Source: Micromonospora sp. C31
Lineage (GTDB): Bacteria > Actinomycetota > Actinomycetes > Mycobacteriales > Micromonosporaceae
Length of the DNA stretch: 64,000 bases
Assembly: GCF_018070575.1 (NCBI RefSeq)
Contig: NZ_JAGPXN010000003.1
Span: 1 to 64,000 of the forward strand
Reading direction: 5' to 3'
Numbering within the stretch: position 1 is the first letter of the stretch; the number at the start of each line of letters is the position of its first letter. The notes beneath the pieces are model-generated. The model was given only the letters and a program-made list of their open reading frames with translations, ran no database searches and had not been told where the DNA came from. Shown here in pieces: positions 41,874 to 50,685 of the stretch. The position numbers were made by a program, and so were the translations under genes.

Positions 41874-43577
41874 TCAGCGGCGGGGCAGGTAGATCCGCCA
41901 GCCGGGGACGGTGACCAGGTCGAACGCGCCCGGCTCGGCGCGCCGGCGCTCGTCGAGGCGGGCGGCCAGCGGCGAGCCGGCCAGCGCCACCCAGGCCGGC
42001 GCGGCCGATCCGCGCACCGCCCGGCCGTACGGCGGGTAACGATCGTGTCCCGGGCGCAGGTCGTCGTCGACGACCGCGCAGAGCACGTCCTCGCGGGTGG
42101 CGAAGATCAGCCGGTTGCAGGTCCAGTAGCCGCCGTACACGTGCCGGACGCCGCGCTGGCGCAGCGCGGCGACCAGGTCGGCGTGCCGGGCCTCGGCGGC
42201 GCGGGCGGCCCGGGCGGCGTCGACCGCGCCGGCGGTGGCCACGGCGGCGGTGCCCAGCGTCGCGGCGAGCACCACGGCCGCCGCGATCCCCACCACGCCC
42301 CGCCACCGTGCCCCGGGCCCACCGCGTTTCCGGGCGATCTCCGCCTCGACCGTGCCCGCACCGGCGGCGCGGCGGGCGGCCGGCCAGAGCGGCCAGAGCA
42401 GGGCCGGAACGGAGATGAGCAGGCAGGACAGGTACCGGGAGCTCTCCACCGGGGTACGCCCCGCGGCACTGCTGATGGTGTAGGCGGCGAGCGTCGCGAC
42501 GGCGGCGGCCACCAGGGCGAGCCGGACCGCCCCGCCGACCGGCTCCGTCGCCGCTGGAGATCTTGGACAGTTGCCGTCAGCCCCGAACGGCAACTGTCCA
42601 AGATCTCCGGCGGGTGGGCGCAGCGCGCGCCAGGCCGAGAGAGCGGCCGCGACCAGCAGCGGCGGCAGGGCGAGCGCCCACCAGAGCTGGCCGGGTGTGC
42701 AGTGGCCCGGGGAGCAGAAGCCCATGCCCAGCGGCGGGCCGAGCACCAGCCCGCCGTGCAGCCGGTCCGCCCAGCCGACGGCCTGCCCGGAGCCGCCGGC
42801 CGCGAGCACCGCCGCGAGCGGGTCGCGCCCCGTCAGGAGGCTGTGCACCAGCAGTGGCCCGGCCCCGACCAACGCGGCGGCGCCGAGCAGCGCCCCGGCC
42901 CGTCCCCGCAGCTCCCACCGGCAGGAGGCGAGAAGCACCGCGCCGGTCGCCGCCACGTACGGCAGCACCAGCGGATCCACCCACAGCATCAGCCCGGCCA
43001 GGAAGCCCCACGCCGTCCAACGCGGCAGCCGGCGTCCCGGCCGGCGGGCCGCCAGGTCGTACGCCAGCACGGCGAGCGCCACCCCGGCGGCGTTCATCTC
43101 CGGGTATCCGCCCCCGGCGATGAGCTGGTTCTTCACCACCCGGTCCGAGCCGAGCGCCAGCAGCGCCACGACGAGCAGGGCGAACCAGCGGTCCCCGGTC
43201 AACCGCAGCGTCAGCCGCCAGGCGAGCACGACGAAGACCGCGTACAGGGCGAGGGTGGGCAGGCGCAGCCCGAGCGTCGACGGGCCGGCCAGCGCGAACA
43301 CCGGCGCGGCCAGGTACGCCTCCAGGGTCCCCATGTACGCCTGTCCGTAGAACCAGACGGGGAACTCCTGCCCGCGGGAGATGTGCAGCGCCGCCAGCCC
43401 CATGGTGGCCTCGTCGCTGTTGGTCGGCGGCGTCTCGTGCAGCAGCAGGCCGAGGCGGTAGCCGATCCCGGCCAGGACGGCGAGCACGGCGAGGACCGTG
43501 GGCAGCCGGTGCCGGCGGGCGGGGGAGGGGAGCGCGGGACGCCCGTCGCGCCATCGTCGACGTACCCCGGCCGTCAT
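41874..43577 (-). CDS. GT-C-type glycosyltransferase (ArnT/PMT-like) carrying an in-frame palindrome insertion
   Basis: The 567-residue membrane protein has the GT39/GT83-type opening: a membrane helix, then HETPPTNSDEATMGLAALHI with the Asp-Glu catalytic pair, VWFYGQAYMGTLEAYLAAP and about ten more helices. A soluble C-terminal tail of about 120 residues follows (GVRHVYGGYWTCNRLIFATR). Such enzymes transfer sugars from polyprenyl-phosphate carriers outside the membrane; donor and acceptor are unknown. At 42553-42611 a nearly perfect 59-base palindrome is inserted, adding residues GDLGQLPFGADGNCPRS between hydrophobic segments without breaking the frame. The ATG is at 43577. It is separate from neighbouring genes. 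Confidence 0.78.
   Translation of the reverse strand: MTAGVRRRWRDGRPALPSPARRHRLPTVLAVLAVLAGIGYRLGLLLHETPPTNSDEATMGLAALHISRGQEFPVWFYGQAYMGTLEAYLAAPVFALAGPSTLGLRLPTLALYAVFVVLAWRLTLRLTGDRWFALLVVALLALGSDRVVKNQLIAGGGYPEMNAAGVALAVLAYDLAARRPGRRLPRWTAWGFLAGLMLWVDPLVLPYVAATGAVLLASCRWELRGRAGALLGAAALVGAGPLLVHSLLTGRDPLAAVLAAGGSGQAVGWADRLHGGLVLGPPLGMGFCSPGHCTPGQLWWALALPPLLVAAALSAWRALRPPAGDLGQLPFGADGNCPRSPAATEPVGGAVRLALVAAAVATLAAYTISSAAGRTPVESSRYLSCLLISVPALLWPLWPAARRAAGAGTVEAEIARKRGGPGARWRGVVGIAAAVVLAATLGTAAVATAGAVDAARAARAAEARHADLVAALRQRGVRHVYGGYWTCNRLIFATREDVLCAVVDDDLRPGHDRYPPYGRAVRGSAAPAWVALAGSPLAARLDERRRAEPGAFDLVTVPGWRIYLPRR
42553..42611. repeat. 25-base-pair palindrome inside a coding sequence
   Basis: 42553-42577 is complementary to 42587-42611 with only one G-T pair; the loop is 9 bases. 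The arm core GGAGATCTTGGACAGTTGCC contains the AGATCTTGG also seen at 37134. It lies in frame within the GT-C gene and translates to a hydrophilic insert. Confidence 0.9.
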
Positions 43578-43646
43578 TAGTCGATCATGGCACCTGCCCG
43601 GCGGCCCGTGGTCGAACGGTGCCGGCGTGTCGGCCTGGGTGGTGGG

Positions 43647-44639
43647 TCAGCCGGCGGTGACCGGGAGGGCCTCGCGGGCCTCGAGCGCCTGCCGGTAGAG
43701 CCGCCCGGCCCGGTACGACGAGCGCACCAGCGGCCCGCTCATCACGCCCGCGAAGCCGATCTCCTCGGCCTCCTCGCGCAGCTCGACGAACTCCTCCGGC
43801 TTGACCCAGCGGGTGACGGGGTGGTGCCGGGGGGTGGGGCGCAGGTACTGCGTGATGGTGATCAGCTCGCAGCCGGCCTCGTGCAGGTCGCGCAGCGCCT
43901 GGGTGACCTCGGCGCGCTCCTCGCCCATGCCCAGGATCAGGTTGGACTTGGTGACCAGCCCGTCGGCGCGGGCCTGCCGGATCACGTCCAGCGACCGCTC
44001 GTAGCGGAACGCCGGCCGGATCCGCTTGAAGATCCGCGGCACGGTCTCCACGTTGTGCGCGAGCACCTCCGGCCGGGCGCCGAAGACCTCGGCGAGCTGC
44101 TCGGGGACCGCGTTGAAGTCGGGGATCAGCAGCTCGACGCCGCAGCCCGGCTGGAGGGCGTGGATCTGCCGGACGGTCTCGGCGTAGAGCCAGGCGCCGC
44201 CGTCGGGCAGGTCGTCACGGGCCACGCCGGTGATGGTCGCGTAGCGCAGGCCCATGGAGACCACCGACTCGGCGACGCGGCGCGGCTCGTCGGCGTCGAA
44301 CTCGGCCGGCTTGCCGGTGTCGATCTGGCAGAAGTCGCAGCGCCGGGTGCACTGGTCGCCGCCGATGAGGAAGGTGGCCTCCCGGTCCTCCCAGCACTCG
44401 TAGATGTTGGGGCAGCCGGCCTCCTGGCAGACGGTGTGCAGCCCCTCGCGCGTGACGAGCCCCCGCAACTGGGTGTACTCGGGCCCCATCTTGGCCTTGA
44501 CCTTGATCCATGGCGGTTTGCGCTCGATCGGTGTCTCGGCGTTGCGCGCCTCGATCCGCAGGAGGCGCCGCCCCTCGGGGGCGGGCGTCGTCGTGCGCGC
44601 TGCCTGGCCGGTCGTCGGCGCGGAGTGCTCGCTCGTCAC
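43647..44639 (-). CDS. lipA: Lipoyl synthase
   Basis: This radical-SAM enzyme inserts two sulfurs into protein-bound octanoyl groups to make lipoate. The 330-residue product has the auxiliary 4Fe-4S motif C-x4-C-x5-C ([15 protein letters not shown]), the SAM cluster motif C-x3-C-x2-C ([11 protein letters not shown]) and the C-terminal RSSY. The GTG at 44639 is the likely start. lipB is encoded 2 kb away; lipoylated SucB is encoded at 58909, so the pathway and one substrate are present in the same window. Confidence 0.95.
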   Translation of the reverse strand: MTSEHSAPTTGQAARTTTPAPEGRRLLRIEARNAETPIERKPPWIKVKAKMGPEYTQLRGLVTREGLHTVCQEAGCPNIYECWEDREATFLIGGDQCTRRCDFCQIDTGKPAEFDADEPRRVAESVVSMGLRYATITGVARDDLPDGGAWLYAETVRQIHALQPGCGVELLIPDFNAVPEQLAEVFGARPEVLAHNVETVPRIFKRIRPAFRYERSLDVIRQARADGLVTKSNLILGMGEERAEVTQALRDLHEAGCELITITQYLRPTPRHHPVTRWVKPEEFVELREEAEEIGFAGVMSGPLVRSSYRAGRLYRQALEAREALPVTAG

Positions 44640-44784
44640 GGAACCGAGCCTACGCCCGACGGCGGCCGTCGATGCAGCGCGGGCGACCGGCGTCACCCCG
44701 CCAGTCTTGTGACGCCGGACACCGGGACCGGCGAAAAACCCGTCACAGGGGCGCCGGTGGGGGTGCTAGCTTGCCCGGCAGAGC

Positions 44785-45066
44785 TGTGACGGAGCCGAGT
44801 AGCGCCCCGCCCCGCCAGTTGGAGAGAGCCGCCGGTTGCTGCGAGGCGGTCTGGCACCGGGCGCGCGAAGACCCTCCCGAGCTGCGGGAAGAACGGCATG
44901 CAAGGAAGGGCACCTTCTTAACGCCTCAGGTAGAGGAAGGGCCCCTTCCTAACCGCCCAGTAGAGCCCGCCCGGCTGGCCCCGGTGAAAAGGCGACGAAC
45001 GAGGCCCCCGTCCGCGGGGGCGAAGGTGTGGTGGCACCGCGAGGTTTCCCGCTCGCCCACACCTCC
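44785..45066 (+). promoter_or_regulatory. T-box riboswitch leader of the aspartyl-tRNA synthetase gene
   Basis: The antiterminator/antisequestrator is textbook. GGTGTGG (45025-45031) pairs with CCACACC (45057-45063); the T-box bulge TGGCACC is at 45032-45038; GCGAG (45039-45043) pairs with CTCGC (45052-45056). TGGC would pair with tRNA 3'-end GCCA, i.e. discriminator G73, as in tRNA-Asp and tRNA-Asn. Stem I appears upstream: AGTA (44798-44801), GCGCCC (44802-44807) pairing with GGGCGC (44859-44864), then GAA followed by GAC (44870-44872), a candidate Asp specifier. A GC-rich stem is at 45004-45021. Because no U-tract terminator follows, regulation is probably of translation initiation, as for actinobacterial ileS T-boxes. 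Confidence 0.82.
44898..44963. repeat. Dispersed palindromic element inserted in the T-box leader
   Basis: AAGGAAGGGCACCTTCTTAACGC-type sequence is followed by AGGAAGGGCCCCTTCCT. It closely resembles the left arm of the palindrome at 62760-62820 (AAGGAAGGGCCCCTTGTTAACG). It lies between Stem I and the antisequestrator. Confidence 0.65.
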
Positions 45067-45137
45067 CCGGGGCTGAGGCGATGCTTCGCCGTCCCAGGGC
45101 GGCGCAGGCGTTGCGATCGATCGAGGAGCAGCCCGCC

Positions 45138-46424
45138 GTGCAACGCATCCATTCCACCCGACTCTCCGCCCATGTCGGCGTGCCCGTCCGGATCGCCGGC
45201 TGGGTGCACCGCCGCCGCCTGCTCAAGTCGGTGGCCTTCCTGATCGTCCGGGACGCCGCCGGCCTCGCCCAGGTGGTGGTCACCGACCCGGCCGTGCGCA
45301 CAGAGGTCGAGGCACTCACCGAGGAGACGGTCGTCGAGGTCACCGGCACGGTGGTCGCGAACCCGACGGCCCCCGCCGGGGTCGAGCTGACCGCGCCGAC
45401 GGTACGACCGCTCGGCCCGCCCGCCGTACCGCCGCCGTTCGACCTGTACCGGCCGGCGCTCGCCGCCAGCCTGCCCACCCAGCTCGACCACGCGGCCGTG
45501 GCCCTGCGCCACCCGACCCGCGCGGCGGCGCTGCGGGTCTCGGCGGCGGCGGTGTCCGGCTTCCGGGCCGCGCTGGACGCCCGCGACTTCGTGGAGATCC
45601 ACACCCCGAAGGTGGTCGGCTCGTCCACGGAGAGCGGGGCGAACGTCTTCGGGCTGGACTGGTTCGGCCGGCCCGCGTACCTGGCGCAGTCGCCGCAGTT
45701 CTACAAGCAGCTCATGGCCGGCGTCTTCGAGCGGGTCTACGAGGTCGGGCCGGTGTTCCGGGCCGAGCCGCACGACACCGTCCGGCACCTGGCGCAGTAC
45801 ACCTCGCTCGACGCCGAGCTGGGCTTCGTCACCGACCACCGGGACGTGATGGCCGTGCTGCGGCACACCGTGGCCGGCATGCTCGACGCGGTACGCGAGC
45901 GGGCCGGGGCCGCCCTCGCCACCCTCGGGGTGTCGGCCCCGGACGTGCCGGCCGAGATTCCCGCCGTGCACTTCACCGAGGCGCTCAGGATCGCGGGGGC
46001 GCCGGCCGACGAGCCGGACCTGGCCCCCGCGCACGAGCGGGCGCTCGGCGAGTGGGCGCGGCGGGAGCACGGCTCGGAGTTCCTCTTCGTCACCGGCTAC
46101 CCGATGGCGAAGCGGCCCTTCTACACCCACCCGGACCCGGGGCGGCCCGCGTACTCCAACGGGTTCGACCTGCTCTTTCGCGGACTGGAGCTGGTGACGG
46201 GCGGGCAGCGGCTGCACCGGCACGCCGACTACCTGGCGGCGCTCGCCGTGCGCGGCGAGCCGGTCGAGCCGTACGCCGGCTACGTCGACGCGTTCCGGCA
46301 CGGGATGCCGCCGCACGGCGGCTTCGCCATCGGGCTGGAACGTTTCGTGGCCCGCCTCACCGGCGCGGCCAACGTCCGCGAGGTCACGGCCTTCCCCCGC
46401 GACCTCCACCGCCTGACCCCGTAA
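45138..46424 (+). CDS. aspS: Archaeal-type (AspS2) aspartate--tRNA(Asp/Asn) ligase
   Basis: The 428-residue class IIb synthetase has an OB-fold anticodon domain (VRIAGWVHRRRLLKSVAFLI...) and a catalytic domain with VEIHTPKVVGSSTESGANVF, YLAQSPQFYKQLMAGVFERV (motif 2 region), VYEVGPVFRAE and motif 3 GGFAIGLERFVARLTG. It lacks the bacterial GAD insertion domain, so it is the short archaeal type that is often non-discriminating and charges Asp to both tRNA-Asp and tRNA-Asn. GTG 45138 has GAGGAG 9 bases upstream and is preferred; an ATG at 45081 would add 19 residues. A T-box leader precedes it. Confidence 0.86.
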   Translation: MQRIHSTRLSAHVGVPVRIAGWVHRRRLLKSVAFLIVRDAAGLAQVVVTDPAVRTEVEALTEETVVEVTGTVVANPTAPAGVELTAPTVRPLGPPAVPPPFDLYRPALAASLPTQLDHAAVALRHPTRAAALRVSAAAVSGFRAALDARDFVEIHTPKVVGSSTESGANVFGLDWFGRPAYLAQSPQFYKQLMAGVFERVYEVGPVFRAEPHDTVRHLAQYTSLDAELGFVTDHRDVMAVLRHTVAGMLDAVRERAGAALATLGVSAPDVPAEIPAVHFTEALRIAGAPADEPDLAPAHERALGEWARREHGSEFLFVTGYPMAKRPFYTHPDPGRPAYSNGFDLLFRGLELVTGGQRLHRHADYLAALAVRGEPVEPYAGYVDAFRHGMPPHGGFAIGLERFVARLTGAANVREVTAFPRDLHRLTP

Positions 46425-46471
46425 GCACCCCCCGGACCCCCCACTGGGTATCGCTGATCGCCCACCAGGCT

Positions 46472-46536
46472 CCGTTGATCATGAAGTTGTTGTCACGACA
46501 CGCCGATGCCGACGACAACAACTTCATGATCGACGG
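46472..46536. terminator. 23-base-pair palindrome between convergent genes
   Basis: 46472-46494 pairs with 46514-46536 (one G-T). The arm contains TGATCATGAAGTTGTTGTC. A related palindrome is at 50621-50681. It lies between convergent aspS and lipB and probably terminates both. Confidence 0.75.
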
Positions 46537-46570
46537 CCACGACGATCGTGACCAGGTCGATCCGCACCGG

Positions 46571-47212
46571 TCAGGCCGTGACGAGGGTGGGCAGGTGGCG
46601 CTCGACGACCGGCAGCACGTCGGCCACGGTGACCGGGCGGCCCAGCTCGGCGGTGAGCGAGGTGACCCCGGCGTCGCGGATGCCGCACGGCACGATCCGG
46701 TCGAAGTGCCCCAGGTCGCAGTCGCAGTTGATGGAGAAGCCGTGCAGGGTGACCCCGCGGGCGACCCGGATGCCGATGGCCGCCACCTTGCGGGCCGGCC
46801 CCCGGTCGTCCTCGGGCACCCAGACCCCGCTGCGCCCCTCGATCCGGCCGGCGGCGAGCCCGAACTCGGCGCAGACGTCGATCAGGAACTGCTCGGTGCG
46901 GCGGACGTAGGCGACCACGTCGACCGGGTCGGGCAGCCGCACGATGGGGTAGCCGACCAGCTGCCCCGGGCCGTGCCAGGTGATCTTGCCGCCCCGGTCC
47001 ACGTCGACGACCGGGGTGCCGTCCATCGGACGGTCCCACGGCTCCGTGCGCTTGCCGGCGGTGTAGACGCTCGGGTGCTCCAGCAGCAGCACGGTGTCGC
47101 CGCGCTCGCCGCCCACCACCGACTCGTGCAGCCGGCGCTGCTCGTCCCAGGCGGCCTGGTAGTCGAGGACACCGGCGCGGACGGCCGTGAGGCCGGGGGT
47201 CGTCGTGGTCAC
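46571..47212 (-). CDS. lipB: Octanoyltransferase
   Basis: LipB transfers octanoyl from acyl carrier protein to lipoyl domains, the step before LipA. The 213-residue protein has [39 protein letters not shown], a catalytic Lys in [11 protein letters not shown] and Cys in IVPCGI, plus [19 protein letters not shown]. All family motifs are present. The GTG at 47212 is chosen over a 33-base-longer frame. It is separated from lipA by the T-box/aspS unit on the opposite strand. Confidence 0.94.
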   Translation of the reverse strand: MTTTTPGLTAVRAGVLDYQAAWDEQRRLHESVVGGERGDTVLLLEHPSVYTAGKRTEPWDRPMDGTPVVDVDRGGKITWHGPGQLVGYPIVRLPDPVDVVAYVRRTEQFLIDVCAEFGLAAGRIEGRSGVWVPEDDRGPARKVAAIGIRVARGVTLHGFSINCDCDLGHFDRIVPCGIRDAGVTSLTAELGRPVTVADVLPVVERHLPTLVTA

Positions 47213-47347
47213 GCCGCCAAGCCTAGCCCCGTACCGGCCGGTCACCAGCGGTGACGCGGCTCACGAGCGGGCCGGCGGCGACCGGAGCCACCCGTGGCCG
47301 GCGGGCGTTGCCGGTGGCGGGCCGGACCCGCCTCCGGCCCGGGCGCG

Positions 47348-49168
47348 TCAGCCCTGCGGGACCCGCCACAGCCACACGTCGTCCACCCGCTCGGGCGGGC
47401 CGAGCAGCGTGGTCACGGTCTGTCGGATCGCCTCCTCGTCGACCGGCCACTTCGCCCCGTGCACCTCGTCGGCCAGCACGACCGTCTCGATGCGCCAGTG
47501 CCGCAGGTCGGCGCGGACCTCCTCGATGCTGCCCTCGGTGATGATCGGCACCAGCCCGCCGCGGCCGGCCTGGTCCACCAGCGCGCCGAACGGGCGCGGC
47601 ACCGGGCCGATCCGCCCCCGGCCGTCGGGGCCGCCGGGGCCGAGGAAGAAGCCGGAGGGGATCGCGAACTCGCCCTGCCGGTGCGCCAGCGCGTACGCCT
47701 GCCAGCGCTGGCCGTCGGGATAGACGTCCAGGGTCAGCGGCACCGGGGTGAGGACCCCGCCGGGCGAGACGTACTCCCGCCACGTTCCGGCGGTGATGAA
47801 GCGCGGGATCGGCTCGCGCTCGGTGGTCAGCAGCGGGGTCGGCACCAGCGGCAGCAGCGCCAGCGCGAACCCCGCCCACCAGGCCAGCCGCGTCCGGCGG
47901 CGCCGGGGCGGGTCGGCGCGGAGCTGGTCGACGGCGTACGCGAGCAGCACCCCGATCACCGGCGCCACGATCAGCGCCAGCCGGGCGGGCAGGGCGGCGT
48001 TCACCACCGGCAGGTGCCCGAGCAGGTCGAACGGCATCGGCAGGTCGACGCGCCGCCCGTCGATCTTGGCCACGGGGCCGAACGACAGCACCGTGAAGAC
48101 GGCGGCGGTCACGCCCAGCGCCCAGAGCGTGGCCCGGCGGCCCGCGTCGGCCCGGCGCCACAGCGCCACGAGGCAGGCGACGGCGAGCAGCAGCAGCGGA
48201 ATGCCGAAGAAGGAGTTCTCCTCGGTCGGGTTGGGCGCGAGCTGGGTGCCCAGCCCCGCCTCCCCGGCCAGCGAGCGGCGCGGGTACGCCGCGTAGGCGA
48301 CGACGTCCTCGGAGTGGATGACGGCGTCGAAGCCGGTGCCGTGGAAGCGCTGCGGCCCGGCGAAGTGCAGCCACAGCGGGTACGCCAGCAGCACGCCCGC
48401 GACGACGGCGGTGACGCTGAGGCCGCGCAGGAAGGCCGGCAGCACCGCGCGGGCCTCGGCGCGGCGGGCCGGGTGCAGCGCCCAGACGGCGACGAAGACG
48501 CCGAGCGCCAGCGCCGTGAAGAAGAGCCCCTCGGCGGCGATGGAGAAGGCGACGGCGACGAGCACGCCGAGGATCGCGCCGTCGCGCAGGGGGTGCCGGG
48601 AGCGGCGCAGCGCGAAGGTCCGCCAGATCAGCAGCGGCACGAGCCAGCCCGCCGTCCAGTTCAGGTGGGCGTTGGCGTGCGAGACCATGCCGGGGGAGAA
48701 GCCGATGAACAGCCCGCCGACGGCTGCGGCGAGCGGGCTGCGGACCAGGTGCCGGGAGAGCAGCCAGTACCAGGCGAGCGCGGTGGCGGCCAGGTTGAGG
48801 GTGAGGATCACCAGGAACGTGGCCGGCGGCCCGATGAGGTACGTCAGCGGCGCGAAGACCACCGCGTACACCGTGATCGAGGTGTTGACCGCGAGGTTCA
48901 CCCCGTCGGGGACGTTGACCAGGTAGGTGAAGAGCGGGTTGTCGCCGTGGGTCACCGCGTGCCCGCCGAAGGCCAGCAGCCACTCGAAGAGTGCCTGGTC
49001 GCTGGAGTTGACCGTGATGGTGCGGGTGTTCGGGTCCCGCCACAGCCCGCTGGTCACCCAGACGGCGAGCGCCAGCGCGACCAGCGCCACGGTCAGATCG
49101 GCCCGCCGGTGGCGGACGACGCGGGGCGGCGGGGCCGGCGATGGCGCCAGGGACGGGGAGGTCGGCAC
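47348..49168 (-). CDS. Polytopic membrane protein, GT-C glycosyltransferase-like
   Basis: The 606-residue protein has about 11-12 hydrophobic helices. The first external loop reads TITVNSSDQALFEWLLAFGG, with an acidic residue after a hydrophobic helix, as in GT-C enzymes. It includes HAVTHGDNPLFTYLVNVPDG and GIGFSPGMVSHANAHLNWTA-like blocks, and ends in a soluble C-terminal part (VRADLRHWRIETVVLADEVH). Related actinomycete proteins are called glycosyltransferase or hypothetical membrane protein; donor and acceptor unknown. The ATG is at 49168. Confidence 0.68.
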   Translation of the reverse strand: MPTSPSLAPSPAPPPRVVRHRRADLTVALVALALAVWVTSGLWRDPNTRTITVNSSDQALFEWLLAFGGHAVTHGDNPLFTYLVNVPDGVNLAVNTSITVYAVVFAPLTYLIGPPATFLVILTLNLAATALAWYWLLSRHLVRSPLAAAVGGLFIGFSPGMVSHANAHLNWTAGWLVPLLIWRTFALRRSRHPLRDGAILGVLVAVAFSIAAEGLFFTALALGVFVAVWALHPARRAEARAVLPAFLRGLSVTAVVAGVLLAYPLWLHFAGPQRFHGTGFDAVIHSEDVVAYAAYPRRSLAGEAGLGTQLAPNPTEENSFFGIPLLLLAVACLVALWRRADAGRRATLWALGVTAAVFTVLSFGPVAKIDGRRVDLPMPFDLLGHLPVVNAALPARLALIVAPVIGVLLAYAVDQLRADPPRRRRTRLAWWAGFALALLPLVPTPLLTTEREPIPRFITAGTWREYVSPGGVLTPVPLTLDVYPDGQRWQAYALAHRQGEFAIPSGFFLGPGGPDGRGRIGPVPRPFGALVDQAGRGGLVPIITEGSIEEVRADLRHWRIETVVLADEVHGAKWPVDEEAIRQTVTTLLGPPERVDDVWLWRVPQG

Positions 49169-49331
49169 GCAGCGGACGTTACCAACCGCACCGGGGCAGG
49201 CCGGTCAGGACGCACATCCCTCGGGACGGGAATGTGTGAGCGTGCCCCATGTCACAACATCGACGTATCGACGTAACGTCGCGGCAATTCGCGGGTGACC
49301 CAGTTCACACCCCCGTCCCCAGGAGGCTCCC

Positions 49332-50567
49332 GTGCGCCGCTCCCCGTCCCTGCTCGCCCGGCTGACCGGCGTGGTCGCCGGGGCCGTCCTCGCCGCCGCC
49401 GCGGTGACAGCCGTCGCCGCTCCCGCCCAGGCCGCCACCCTGACCCAGGTCACCAACTTCGGCTCCAACCCCGGCAACCTCGCCATGTACGCCTACCGGC
49501 CCGACAACCTGCCGGCGGGAGCCCCGGCCGTGGTGCTGCTGCACGGCTGCACCCAGAACGCGGCCGGCTACTTCGCCAACTCGGGCTGGCAGAAGTTCGC
49601 CGACCAGTGGAAGTTCGCCCTCATCGTGCCGCAGCAGTCCAGCGCCAACCAGCCGTTGAGCTGCTTCAACTGGTTCGTGGAGCAGGACATCACCCGCGGC
49701 TCGGGCGAGGCGCTGTCGATCAGGCAGATGGTCGACCACGCCCGGAACAACTACGGCACCGACGCCCGCCGGGTCTTCGTCAGCGGGCTCTCCGCCGGCG
49801 GGGCGATGAGCGCGGTCATGCTCGCCACCTACCCGGACGTCTTCGCCGCCGGCTCGGTCGTCGCCGGCCTGCCCTACCGCTGCTCCCCGCCCGCCTCCAC
49901 GAGCATCTGCCAGTACAGCGGGGTGAACAAGACGCCGCAGGAGTGGGGCAACCTCGTGCGGGCCGCGTACCCCGGGCACACCGGCCCGCGCCCCCGGGTC
50001 GCCATCTGGCACGGCACCTCGGACTCCACCGTGGTGCCGGCCAACGCCACCGAACTGCGCGACCAGTGGACCAACGTCCGGGGCGTGTCGCAGACCCCCA
50101 CCAGCACCGCGTCGCTGCCCGCCAACACCAGCCTGGAGGTGTACGGCAGCAACGACGTCCGCCTCTACCGGGTCTCCGGCATGGGCCACGGCACCCCGGT
50201 CGACCCCGGTCCCGGGGCCGAGCAGTGCGGCACCGCCGGGGCGTACCTGCTGGACACCATCTGCTCGGCGTACCACGACGCGGTCTTCTTCGGCCTGAAC
50301 GGCGGAACTAACCCCGGCCCCACCCCGACCGCGAGCCCCACCGTTTCTCCCACGGCGAGCCCCACCGCCTCCCCGACGGCGAGCCCGACCCCGGCCCCGA
50401 CCTGCGTCACGGCCAGCAACTACGCGCACGTCACCGCCGGCCGCGCCTACCACTCCGGCGGCTACGCCTACGCCAACGGCTCCAACCAGCGGATGGGCCT
50501 CTACAACATCTTCTACACCAGCACCCTCAAGCGGACCGGCCCCAACCACTGGGTGATCGGCTGCTGA
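49332..50567 (+). CDS. Secreted PHB depolymerase-family esterase with C-terminal binding module
   Basis: The 411-residue product has a signal peptide ending near AQA (residue 34). The alpha/beta-hydrolase core has VVLLHGCTQNAAGYF (oxyanion), the lipase box GLSAGGAMSAVM with the nucleophile Ser, Asp in IWHGTSDSTV and His in GMGHGTP, which is the LpqC/PHB-depolymerase arrangement. A Thr/Pro/Ser linker (TASPTVSPTASPTASPTASP) leads to a 55-residue module ending LKRTGPNHWVIGC, probably for substrate or wall binding. It should act outside the cell on polyesters or feruloyl-type esters. GTG 49332 follows AGGAGG. Confidence 0.87.
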   Translation: MRRSPSLLARLTGVVAGAVLAAAAVTAVAAPAQAATLTQVTNFGSNPGNLAMYAYRPDNLPAGAPAVVLLHGCTQNAAGYFANSGWQKFADQWKFALIVPQQSSANQPLSCFNWFVEQDITRGSGEALSIRQMVDHARNNYGTDARRVFVSGLSAGGAMSAVMLATYPDVFAAGSVVAGLPYRCSPPASTSICQYSGVNKTPQEWGNLVRAAYPGHTGPRPRVAIWHGTSDSTVVPANATELRDQWTNVRGVSQTPTSTASLPANTSLEVYGSNDVRLYRVSGMGHGTPVDPGPGAEQCGTAGAYLLDTICSAYHDAVFFGLNGGTNPGPTPTASPTVSPTASPTASPTASPTPAPTCVTASNYAHVTAGRAYHSGGYAYANGSNQRMGLYNIFYTSTLKRTGPNHWVIGC

Positions 50568-50620
50568 TCCCGCGCCGGCAGCCGCGCCCGGCCCGCCTGT
50601 CCGTCACCGCCCCCGGGCCC

Positions 50621-50681
50621 GTCGATCATGAGGTTGTCGTCACCCCATCCCGCGTGGCGTGAAGACAACCTCATGATCGAC
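50621..50681. terminator. 18-base-pair palindrome between convergent genes
   Basis: GTCGATCATGAGGTTGTC (50621-50638) is perfectly complementary to 50664-50681. It is related to 46472-46536 (shared GATCATGA-x-GTTGT). It probably terminates the esterase and epimerase transcripts. Confidence 0.75.
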
Positions 50682-50685
50682 CGGG

